A stretch of DNA of 64,000 nt, taken from NCBI GenBank assembly GCA_021498125.1, contig JAIZWL010000001.1, positions 837,434 to 901,433 of the forward strand, written 5' to 3'. The notes below the pieces were generated by a model, which did no database searches, was not told where the DNA came from, and saw nothing but the letters and a program-made list of their open reading frames with translations. Made by a program: the position numbers and the translations under genes. Below are positions 25,954-33,017 of this stretch, piece by piece (within the stretch, counting starts at the first letter, position 1; each line of letters starts with the position of its first letter). The stretch is from Candidatus Thorarchaeota archaeon (GTDB lineage: Archaea > Asgardarchaeota > Thorarchaeia > Thorarchaeales > Thorarchaeaceae).

Positions 25954-26059
25954 TTGACCACTTCCAGTTCTAATTCGAAATTCGAATTCACCCTCAAACT
26001 GTCCTCGTAATTCTCGAACTTTCTACTCATTGTTTCGTTAGTCTTTGATGTTAATGACT

Positions 26060-26220
26060 TTTTGATAACAATGGCGTTCGAGACACACTATCAGTTCCCG
26101 GGCGAGCCACAGGATCCACCTTGGTAGGAATAATCTGTGGCACGCGATAGGGCTCTTTGAGCCCACCTAGTTTCCCCTGCGGGCCCACGGTCTATTAGAC
26201 CGCGGGGCCCCTTTTTTTTG
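26060..26220 (+). ncRNA. Candidate structured RNA ending in an intrinsic-type terminator
   Basis: Three hairpins follow one another: GCCACAG (26106-26112) with CTGTGGC (26135-26141); GGGCTC (26150-26155) with GAGCCC (26159-26164) around a TTT loop; and GGGCCC (26181-26186) plus CGGTC (26188-26192) with GACCG (26198-26202) plus GGGCCC (26205-26210). The last is followed by eight Ts (26212-26219). There is no ORF. The 5' end is not known, and no known RNA family was recognised. Confidence 0.55.
26181..26219 (+). terminator. GC-rich terminator hairpin
   Basis: An 11-bp GC-rich stem with loop TATTA runs straight into a T8 tract. The T-run is on one side only, so it works for plus-strand transcripts entering from the regulator side. 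Confidence 0.65.
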
Positions 26221-26441
26221 TTTCTGGTTTAAGTCTTGTATTTTCTAAAGTTTGGTCACAATTGGAAAATCCGTGCGAATCCGGATTATTTACTAACCAA
26301 TATCGGGTGTTTATTTAATTAATTGGAGTCGGATTTTATCTCGGGAACCATTTAGTGTCGAAAAATATTGATGTTATTTCTGTTTGTTTCCCGTAAAGCC
26401 GAAAAACGGCGGTTATTAAATAATATTCTCAAAGACCCTCT

Positions 26442-26470
26442 CCAAAACCGTGTTTTGGGGCAGTTTTTTC
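26442..26470 (+). terminator. Second terminator-like hairpin upstream of cmr1
   Basis: CCAAAAC (26442-26448) pairs with GTTTTGG (26452-26458) around CGT, followed by a T6 run at 26464-26469. A smaller GCCG/CGGC hairpin (26398-26410) lies before it. Together with 26181-26219 these suggest two short plus-strand transcripts between the regulator and cmr1. Confidence 0.4.
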
Positions 26471-26485
26471 GGGTTATATCGATGG

Positions 26486-26502
26486 TGTTGTATTATATAG
26501 TA
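26486..26502 (+). promoter_or_regulatory. TATA box of the cmr operon
   Basis: GTTGTATTATATAG contains a good TATA box. Transcription would start near 26520-26530 and leave a leader of about 160 nt before cmr1. Confidence 0.5.
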
Positions 26503-26529
26503 ACTCTTGCCTGATGATAAATTATGAAT

Positions 26530-26633
26530 GTAGCTTCATTCGATCTGAACTGAGCTACTAGGGCATTGGCGGAAAGGTAGCAAGGGGGGTCCCTTCCCCC
26601 ACGCAATCCTGCTTGGAGATACTACCTTCCTAG
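26530..26633 (+). promoter_or_regulatory. Structured 5' leader of the cmr operon
   Basis: GTAGCT (26530-26535) pairs with AGCTAC (26553-26558). Then a long branched stem is possible: CTAGG (26558-26562) with CCTAG (26629-26633), GGAAAGGTAG (26571-26580) with CTACCTTCC (26622-26630, one bulged A), CAAG (26581-26584) with CTTG (26612-26615), and GGGGG (26585-26589) with CCCCC (26596-26600). The first and second cannot both use base 26558, hinting at alternative folds. It ends 55 nt before the cmr1 start. Confidence 0.5.
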
Positions 26634-26687
26634 ATGGATTCATGACATGAAACTTGAACTTGAATAACAAAGAGGAGATGGATCAAT

Positions 26688-27782
26688 GTGGTTGAAAGGT
26701 TGATTATCGAAATTGAACTACTGGCCCCTACGTACCTCGGTGGTGCATATCAGCAGCCTGAGATTAGACCGTCATCAATCAAAGGGCTACTACGCTTCTG
26801 GTTTAGAGCGTTCTATCCTGATTTTCGTGAGAAGGAAGGTATGTTCTTTGGCGATGCAGGAATTCAGGGTATGTCTCCTTTTAGATTGCGGATCCGAAGT
26901 CCATCCAAGTATCGGATTTGTTATATTGGATTACAACCCGACGCAACACAATCACCTTCCTGCATCCAAGACAAGGCCCGGTTTCGAGGAATTGATTATC
27001 TCACTTTCCCGTATCAACTGAAAGATTCTAAACGAAATGCAATCTCTCCGAGGCAGCGAATTACTTTCGAGCACATTTTCTCAGAGAGAACGGTAAAGTC
27101 ATCTATGTGGGGCGGGCTCAAATTAGCATTAATTACATCTTGGTGGGGGCTCGCAGCATTAGGAGGTATCGGTGCACGATCTCGACGTGGTTTTGGTTCA
27201 TTTATGATTACTAACACTGAAAGTTCTTGGAAGCAAACAAAGATTCTATCGGCAATCTCGGAGAAGAAAGAAGTGAATTCTTGGTGGGCAGGATTTACCC
27301 GATCATTATCAAAAATTCTTAAAGCATTAGGCACACATCATTCAGATGATTTTCTTACAATTGGCTCAGGCACGAAAATTGCATTAGTTGGTAGAAATAA
27401 TCGTGGTTTCAAACAGTGGGATTCCGCACTAGACTTTTTTGGGGTCGAACTGAAACGATTTCGAAGTGGAGATACACGTGGTGTTGATTTACGTCCTGAA
27501 GAAAAGGCGTCTTTTGGACTACCAATTGCTGGCAAAACTCTTACTGTTGAAGGAAAGGAACATGTACGTGGTGCCTCACCTCTACTTGTCAATGTCATCA
27601 GGATTGGTGGTGAATATTACCTTCTTGTAACATTGACTCGCAGTCCGGTTCTCCCTAAAGGTGAACCGCTCGTCATTGAGAAAAATGGACGTACAAGAGA
27701 CTCTGCTATCAAACGTAAAGCAGTAGAGGAGTTCTTTGAAGTGTTCACATCAGACAGTCTCAAGGAGAAGACGATATCATGA
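26688..27782 (+). CDS. cmr1: Type III-B CRISPR effector subunit Cmr1
   Basis: 364-residue RAMP protein of the Cmr complex, located near the 3' end of the guide RNA. Signature segments: LLAPTYLGGAYQQPEIRPSS, IKGLLRFWFRAF, GIGARSRRGFGSF and the C-terminal HVRGASPLLVNVIRIGGE. The GTG start at 26688 is preceded by AGAGGAGATGG (26671-26681). It opens a run of genes with 4-bp overlaps: its stop overlaps cas10 by 4 bp. A distinct second Cmr1 lies at 18.8-20.0 kb on the other strand. Confidence 0.92.
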   Translation: MVERLIIEIELLAPTYLGGAYQQPEIRPSSIKGLLRFWFRAFYPDFREKEGMFFGDAGIQGMSPFRLRIRSPSKYRICYIGLQPDATQSPSCIQDKARFRGIDYLTFPYQLKDSKRNAISPRQRITFEHIFSERTVKSSMWGGLKLALITSWWGLAALGGIGARSRRGFGSFMITNTESSWKQTKILSAISEKKEVNSWWAGFTRSLSKILKALGTHHSDDFLTIGSGTKIALVGRNNRGFKQWDSALDFFGVELKRFRSGDTRGVDLRPEEKASFGLPIAGKTLTVEGKEHVRGASPLLVNVIRIGGEYYLLVTLTRSPVLPKGEPLVIEKNGRTRDSAIKRKAVEEFFEVFTSDSLKEKTIS

Positions 27783-29644
27783 AATCATTGCATATTCATT
27801 TTGGACCTATTCAGCCGTTTATAGCGAGTGCACGAACGACACGTGATCTGTGGGCAGGATCATTTCTGCTATCAACACTGTCTCTTGAAGCCCTTAGTAA
27901 AGTTGAAAGCACAGGTGCAACGATTATCCGACCACAAGTCGCCACATTAAAGGATAATTCATCAACAGGGTTCGGAGATATCAAAAAGAGGATTGGTTTG
28001 TGTCCTAATTATTTCGAGATCGAGGTTGAAGATTCTGAAGTCCAGTCCGTGGCCAATGCTGCATTTACTGGCTGGAACAACTTTTGGTCAACCGTAACAT
28101 CCAATGTTCTTGATCTTATAGAATCAAAGGTTAAAATTGACGAAACTTTTCATGAGATTTGGGATCGACAGGTCAGCAATCTATGGGAGCAATATTGGGC
28201 TGTAGGAGGATATATGCAATTACGGCGGCGTAAATCGGCTCGTTCATTTGACTATTCTGCAGAGCCTGGTGAGAAGTGCACTCTTTGTGGTAATCGTGAA
28301 GTGCTTCATCTCCAAGATGGTTCTAGACGAGGTATCCGTAGTTTTTGGTCAGATCTTTCGAAGAAACTGGGACCACATATTTTGAAACAGGACGGCGTGG
28401 AACGTCTGTGTGCCGTCTGTCTTACAAAGCGGAATGTAATGAATATACTAAGTAAACTATCAAAAGCGGATAATATTCCGTTTCCTTCAACTGCTTCGTT
28501 TGCCACGATAATATGGCGATTGATGCTGCTTTCTTCGGATAACCAAGACTTGCAGAAAGCCATAGCGGAATTTTTGAAAGCATTGAAAGATAATGGTGTA
28601 CAACCACTATCGCATTTGTGGTGTGCAAAATTAAACGGTAAAATTCCTTTATTACTGAATTATGAAGGGGACTACTTTCTCTCAGAGAGCTATGATACTG
28701 ATAAGATTCCCGATTTGACCGAATCTGCACGAAATGCTCTTCGATCGAGTTTTGCTAATTTGATGAAAGTTGTCCGTGTCGCAGGATTTGAAGACCCCCC
28801 CTCTTATTTCGCTGTTCTTTCAATGGATGGTGATGGGATGGGTCAGCTTCTGCAAGATAACCCCGATATGAAAAATGAACTCAGTGCAATCATGGCCGAG
28901 TTCGCAAAGAGTGTTCCGGGAATTATTGAAAAACAATGGGGTCGTGTTGTATATGCGGGTGGTGATGACGTTCTTGCTGTGTTGCCTCCAAGTGATGCAT
29001 TGAGAATTGCTAAGCGTGTTCGTGATAAGTTTACGGAAATTATGCAGTCACTACAAGGGTTAAAGCGTGTCCCTACAATTAGTGCAGGTATTGTCTTAGC
29101 ACCTCTAACGATGCCTCTACAAACAGTCGTCGGTAGATCACATTATCTGTTAGAAGAAATTGCCAAAGGCCACGTCGTCCCTAACTCCACTTCAACAGAA
29201 AATCCGCGAGAAAAAGATGCATTTGCTATCGAGGTATGGGATCGTGGTGGTCCTAATCTGCGTTTTGTGAAAAAGTGGGACCGTGATGAAGATTCATCGT
29301 GGGTTGATGAAATCTATGAACTGGCGGATAGACTCTCAAAGAATCATGAAGTTCCTCTAACTAACAGCTTTCTCTATTCGTGTGCAGATCTACTCAATCG
29401 GCAAGCCGTTGATGTGACCGATGCCGAAGTCATAGAGAAACTACTGACCGCAGATTATCTTCGAAGCCGTGATGAACGTATTTCAAAATTAAAAGAAACG
29501 CCAGACGGACTGGAAAAAGCTACCAAGTTGATTCATTCGCTCCTTGAAATAGCACAAGATGATACACGAAAACAGACGTGTCTTGTAGTTGATCACATAC
29601 TGATGCTTAGATTCTTCGCTAACAGTGGGAGGCTGATATCATGA
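27779..29644 (+). CDS. cas10: Cas10/Cmr2, cyclase-competent, no HD domain
   Basis: 621 residues. The protein starts at the first palm-like domain (HFGPIQPFIASARTTRDLWA) with no HD nuclease domain before it. A zinc site is formed by CTLCG (near residue 165) and CAVC (near residue 212). In the second palm domain DGDG (350-353) and GGDD (394-397, within YAGGDDVL) supply the metal-binding residues for cyclic oligoadenylate synthesis, so the signalling activity should be intact while the DNase is absent. It is the large subunit and signalling enzyme of the Cmr complex. Flanked by 4-bp overlaps. Confidence 0.95.
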   Translation: MKSLHIHFGPIQPFIASARTTRDLWAGSFLLSTLSLEALSKVESTGATIIRPQVATLKDNSSTGFGDIKKRIGLCPNYFEIEVEDSEVQSVANAAFTGWNNFWSTVTSNVLDLIESKVKIDETFHEIWDRQVSNLWEQYWAVGGYMQLRRRKSARSFDYSAEPGEKCTLCGNREVLHLQDGSRRGIRSFWSDLSKKLGPHILKQDGVERLCAVCLTKRNVMNILSKLSKADNIPFPSTASFATIIWRLMLLSSDNQDLQKAIAEFLKALKDNGVQPLSHLWCAKLNGKIPLLLNYEGDYFLSESYDTDKIPDLTESARNALRSSFANLMKVVRVAGFEDPPSYFAVLSMDGDGMGQLLQDNPDMKNELSAIMAEFAKSVPGIIEKQWGRVVYAGGDDVLAVLPPSDALRIAKRVRDKFTEIMQSLQGLKRVPTISAGIVLAPLTMPLQTVVGRSHYLLEEIAKGHVVPNSTSTENPREKDAFAIEVWDRGGPNLRFVKKWDRDEDSSWVDEIYELADRLSKNHEVPLTNSFLYSCADLLNRQAVDVTDAEVIEKLLTADYLRSRDERISKLKETPDGLEKATKLIHSLLEIAQDDTRKQTCLVVDHILMLRFFANSGRLIS

Positions 29645-30837
29645 TTCGTGCACTGAAATTTACACCTTTAGATGTATTATTTTTCAGGGATGGAACACCA
29701 TTCAATGCTGGTGAGGGAGGCGCTGTCAAATCCCTCTTTCCGCCTACCCCCTCTACGGCTTATGGTGCAGCAAGGGCATTTCTACTTGAGGCATATTGTA
29801 CTCACCTGAGCGACTATATTCGTCGAGGTTGTGGCGATTGTCCCGATTGTGAAACATGTTCAATCAAGGACATCGTCGGTCATCCAAGTAAAAGGAATGG
29901 GGCAATGGATATCATAGGACCGTATATTCGGATGGATAATCAGATGTACTTCCCTGCCCCGGTTGATCTTGGAATGAAAGAACAACACGACGCAAAAGCC
30001 CCTCTTTTCGAGACCAGAGTTCCGCGTGAACCAATTGAATGTGACTTGGGTAGTGTACGACTTCCGTCAATGCATCCTGATGTGAAACATACTCTTGATT
30101 CAAGTAACACAGTCGTTTCTGAAGAAGCATTGAAACGATATCTTGAAGGTAACACTGTCGTTAAAGAGGATGTAAAGGCTATCTGGGAATCCGTAGAGGG
30201 GCCGGGCACGCCTTCTTTAGTTTATGACGAGTTTCAAGTTGGGATTGCTATCGAACGTGATCGTCGAGCAGCAAAGGAACATCATCTTTATGCTATCAAG
30301 TTTGCTCGTCCTGTTGAAGGACTGGAACTATGGATTGGATTAGACGGAGTCACTCTGGACAAACCACCCCATAATGGAATACTGATGCGGTTTGGTGGCG
30401 AGGGGAAACGAGCTTTTGCTCAAGCAGTAGATGAGCATACTCTTCTCAAACCCGAAATCCATGGAGAACTATCGAAAACAGGCCACCTGAAAATTTTGCT
30501 GCTTCAACACGCAGATTTTGATGGTACGTGGCTGTTACCTGAGTTTGAGCAAATTACCGACGAGGATGGAATAACTTCTTGGCGGGGGAAATTGGGGGAC
30601 TTTGAAATGAATCTAATAACCGCAAGTATAGGCCGACCTGTCTATGCTGGCGGATGGGACATGGCCGCGGGGCGACCTAGGGCTTTGAGAGCTCTAGTTC
30701 CTGCTGGCAGTGTCTATTACCTAAAGATCAATCCCGAGCAAGCTGAACAAATCGTACGCAAACTGCACGGCTCGAAGATTGGTCGCAATACAAACATTGG
30801 ATATGGTCATATTGCACTAGGAGTGTGGAACGAATGA
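29641..30837 (+). CDS. cmr3: Type III-B CRISPR effector subunit Cmr3
   Basis: 398 residues. The Cmr3 opening FTPLDVLFFRDGTPFNAGEG and the segment SLFPPTPSTAYGAAR are conserved. It caps the crRNA 5' tag end beside Cas10. A cluster of four cysteines (CGDCPDCETC, about residues 61-70) could bind a metal and is unusual enough to note. The C-terminal glycine-rich RNA-binding loop KIGRNTNIGYGHIALG is present. It overlaps cas10 and cmr4 by 4 bp. Confidence 0.92.
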   Translation: MIRALKFTPLDVLFFRDGTPFNAGEGGAVKSLFPPTPSTAYGAARAFLLEAYCTHLSDYIRRGCGDCPDCETCSIKDIVGHPSKRNGAMDIIGPYIRMDNQMYFPAPVDLGMKEQHDAKAPLFETRVPREPIECDLGSVRLPSMHPDVKHTLDSSNTVVSEEALKRYLEGNTVVKEDVKAIWESVEGPGTPSLVYDEFQVGIAIERDRRAAKEHHLYAIKFARPVEGLELWIGLDGVTLDKPPHNGILMRFGGEGKRAFAQAVDEHTLLKPEIHGELSKTGHLKILLLQHADFDGTWLLPEFEQITDEDGITSWRGKLGDFEMNLITASIGRPVYAGGWDMAAGRPRALRALVPAGSVYYLKINPEQAEQIVRKLHGSKIGRNTNIGYGHIALGVWNE

Positions 30838-31739
30838 GTAGAACAAACGGAATTCTTGGGTTGTATACGGAAACATCACTGCATCCCGGAACTGGACAAA
30901 ATGTTGGATCAATCGATCTACCTGTTCGCCGGGAAAAACATACGAGGTTCCCGTTCATACCAAGCTCGAGTCTGAAGGGCGCATTTAGGAATGTTGAATA
31001 TTCGGAGGATTACAAAGAGATTCTCTTTGGTGCTGAACTTGGCAGCGCTAAGCACTTTGCTGGAGCATTGTCCGTGAGTGACGCCAGGCTGTTACTGTTT
31101 CCAGTTAGATCAATTCGGTATGGTTTCGTCTGGGTCACAACACCTTTTGTCTTGCATCGGCTGAGTCGTGATCTTCGGCTACTTGGTTTGGATGCACCTG
31201 AGTTCTTTACGAGCGAGGTTGTAAATGGAACCGCAATTGTCGGCGAGAAATTGGCCTCGAAAGACTCCATAATTCTTGAGGATATGATGTTGACAACAAA
31301 AACTGATGATCATCTGTCTGATATTGCAAAGAAGGTTGGCTCGCTTTGTTTGAAAGGGGAGGCCAACAAACCAATGCTGGACCTGCTCTTGGAAAAACTG
31401 GTCATTGTGTCGATGAATGACTTTGTTCATCTTGTACAATATGGGACAGAGGTAGTCGCCCGCAATCAGCTGAATGAGAGTAAAATCAGTAAGAATCTGT
31501 GGTACGTAGAGCTAATTCCGCGTGACAGTGTGTTCTATGTTGTTGTGAGTGCTGAAGATAGTATGCATGCTGAAAATCACAGTTCAGCGGACCTCTTTTC
31601 CACCTTTAAGGCAGCGTTTGATAGTAAATATGTCCAGATCGGTGGTCATGAAACATTAGGTCAGGGATGGTGCCTATCTACTGTAAACAGTGAAGACGAT
31701 TTGATCACGTTTCTTGGGGAATCTTCTAGGGAGGAATAG
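30834..31739 (+). CDS. cmr4: Type III-B backbone RNase subunit Cmr4
   Basis: 301 residues. Cmr4 polymerises along the guide and cuts the target RNA every six nucleotides. The motif PGTGQNVGSIDLPVRREKHT carries the catalytic aspartate (Asp28), so cleavage should be intact. FIPSSSLKGAFR and a C-terminal IGGHETLGQGW (Gly-rich loop) confirm the family. ATG 30834 gives the 4-bp overlap with cmr3; the open frame starts 9 nt earlier at a GTG. Confidence 0.94.
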   Translation: MSRTNGILGLYTETSLHPGTGQNVGSIDLPVRREKHTRFPFIPSSSLKGAFRNVEYSEDYKEILFGAELGSAKHFAGALSVSDARLLLFPVRSIRYGFVWVTTPFVLHRLSRDLRLLGLDAPEFFTSEVVNGTAIVGEKLASKDSIILEDMMLTTKTDDHLSDIAKKVGSLCLKGEANKPMLDLLLEKLVIVSMNDFVHLVQYGTEVVARNQLNESKISKNLWYVELIPRDSVFYVVVSAEDSMHAENHSSADLFSTFKAAFDSKYVQIGGHETLGQGWCLSTVNSEDDLITFLGESSREE

Positions 31740-31742
31740 ATT

Positions 31743-32177
31743 TTGTCGAACGGAGTCCGGTTAACTCTTGAGCAAGAAGAAGCAAAATTTGCGTTAGAAT
31801 GTATCGAGAAAGTAAAAGACAATATATTGGAGATTACAAGTAGTGAAAGAGTACAAATAAAATCATACCCCAGTGATTATCATCGATTTGCCAAGCGTCT
31901 TCCAGCTATGATTCTCAATAATGGACTAGGACCTACATTAGCGTTCATTAAAGCATCATCAGAAAAAGAGAATGACTCTAGCAAGGCAGCAGCTGCGATT
32001 TATTCCCATTTTACCCATTGGCTATGTAAATCAAGGCAGGTCTATCCCGAGGATAAAGATCTTCTCAAGAGCATTGTAAGCACCGAGATGTATACCTATT
32101 TTGAAGCACAAGATCTTGCACTTAGATTGGCAACATGGTTGTCTCGACTTGCTGATGCGTATCTTCCTAAGGAGTGA
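31743..32177 (+). CDS. cmr5: Type III-B small subunit Cmr5
   Basis: 144 helical residues, the usual size of the Cmr small subunit that lines the target-binding groove. FAKRLPAMILNNGLGPTLAF is the family's hallmark stretch. The start is TTG at 31743, with GGGAGGA about 8-14 nt before it. It follows cmr4 by 3 nt and is followed by cmr6 with a Shine-Dalgarno inside its end. Confidence 0.9.
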   Translation: MSNGVRLTLEQEEAKFALECIEKVKDNILEITSSERVQIKSYPSDYHRFAKRLPAMILNNGLGPTLAFIKASSEKENDSSKAAAAIYSHFTHWLCKSRQVYPEDKDLLKSIVSTEMYTYFEAQDLALRLATWLSRLADAYLPKE

Positions 32178-32182
32178 TAAGA

Positions 32183-33004
32183 ATGAAACATTTCGCAATT
32201 TACGAGTCAAAAAAAGTTTCAGAATTAATAGAATCCCCCGGAGGAAAAATAATAAATAATGCGGGTCTTTTCTTTGAAAGATATCCCTTGCTCTGGACAT
32301 ATAACGATTCTATTAGTGATTCTGATAAACCAGAAAAGACACATGATTCACTATCTAATAAATTCTTTAAACAGGTTATGTGGGCATTACGACATGCTGA
32401 GATTCATGACCAGTTGCGTATTTACCATAACCGGATTTCGACCATGGTACATACAATAGGTGGTCACTCGTTTGAACTGACGACAAGAAGCCGATTTGTT
32501 ACAGGTCTGGGTGCAACACATCCTTCAGAAACAGGTTTTAGGTGGGATCATAATCTTGGAATCCCTGTTATCCCTTCATCATCGATTAAGGGAGTGTTAC
32601 GGACTTGGTACAGGGACTATTCTCACGATTCAGATATTCTCGAGTGGCTTGGACCTGAACATAGTCCTGGAAACGATTCATCATCTGCGGGAAGTCTCAT
32701 AATATTTGATGCAATTCCTCGAATCGAAAAGAAACGGTCAATCTTGAATTTGGATATTATGAATCCACATTATAGTAAGTATTACTCAAATCCTGAGAAG
32801 AATCCACCTGCTGACTATTATTCACCAGTACCCATTTTCTTCTTGACTGTTGCTCCTAATACAAGGTTTTCGTTTCATATAGCGCCTCGTCCGAATTGCG
32901 CTGTCGATTTAGGCAAGGTCGAGTCTACAATTCACGAAGCATTAGAGACAATCGGTATTGGTGCAAAGACATCTGTTGGATATGGTCAGTTTATATCCCG
33001 GTAA
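32183..33004 (+). CDS. cmr6: Type III-B effector subunit Cmr6
   Basis: 273 residues. RAMP protein near the guide 3' end. FVTGLGATHPSETGFRWDHN and IPVIPSSSIKGVLRTWY are the Cmr6 signatures, and IGIGAKTSVGYGQF is the final glycine-rich loop. ATG 32183 is preferred over GTG 32174, as AAGGAGTGA (32169-32177) stands about 5 nt before it. The last gene of the core Cmr set; the helicase gene follows after 13 bp with its own AAGGAG. Confidence 0.92.
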   Translation: MKHFAIYESKKVSELIESPGGKIINNAGLFFERYPLLWTYNDSISDSDKPEKTHDSLSNKFFKQVMWALRHAEIHDQLRIYHNRISTMVHTIGGHSFELTTRSRFVTGLGATHPSETGFRWDHNLGIPVIPSSSIKGVLRTWYRDYSHDSDILEWLGPEHSPGNDSSSAGSLIIFDAIPRIEKKRSILNLDIMNPHYSKYYSNPEKNPPADYYSPVPIFFLTVAPNTRFSFHIAPRPNCAVDLGKVESTIHEALETIGIGAKTSVGYGQFISR

Positions 33005-33017
33005 GGAGTTATCGACT

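Noticed and set aside
26530-26633. tRNA or rRNA gene
   Set aside because: The stems do not form a cloverleaf, there is no T-arm GTTC-type consensus, and no known RNA gene pattern was recognised.
25954-26687. CRISPR array between the regulator and cmr1
   Set aside because: The stretch has hairpins but no unit repeated at regular spacing; no direct repeat longer than about 10 bases recurs.
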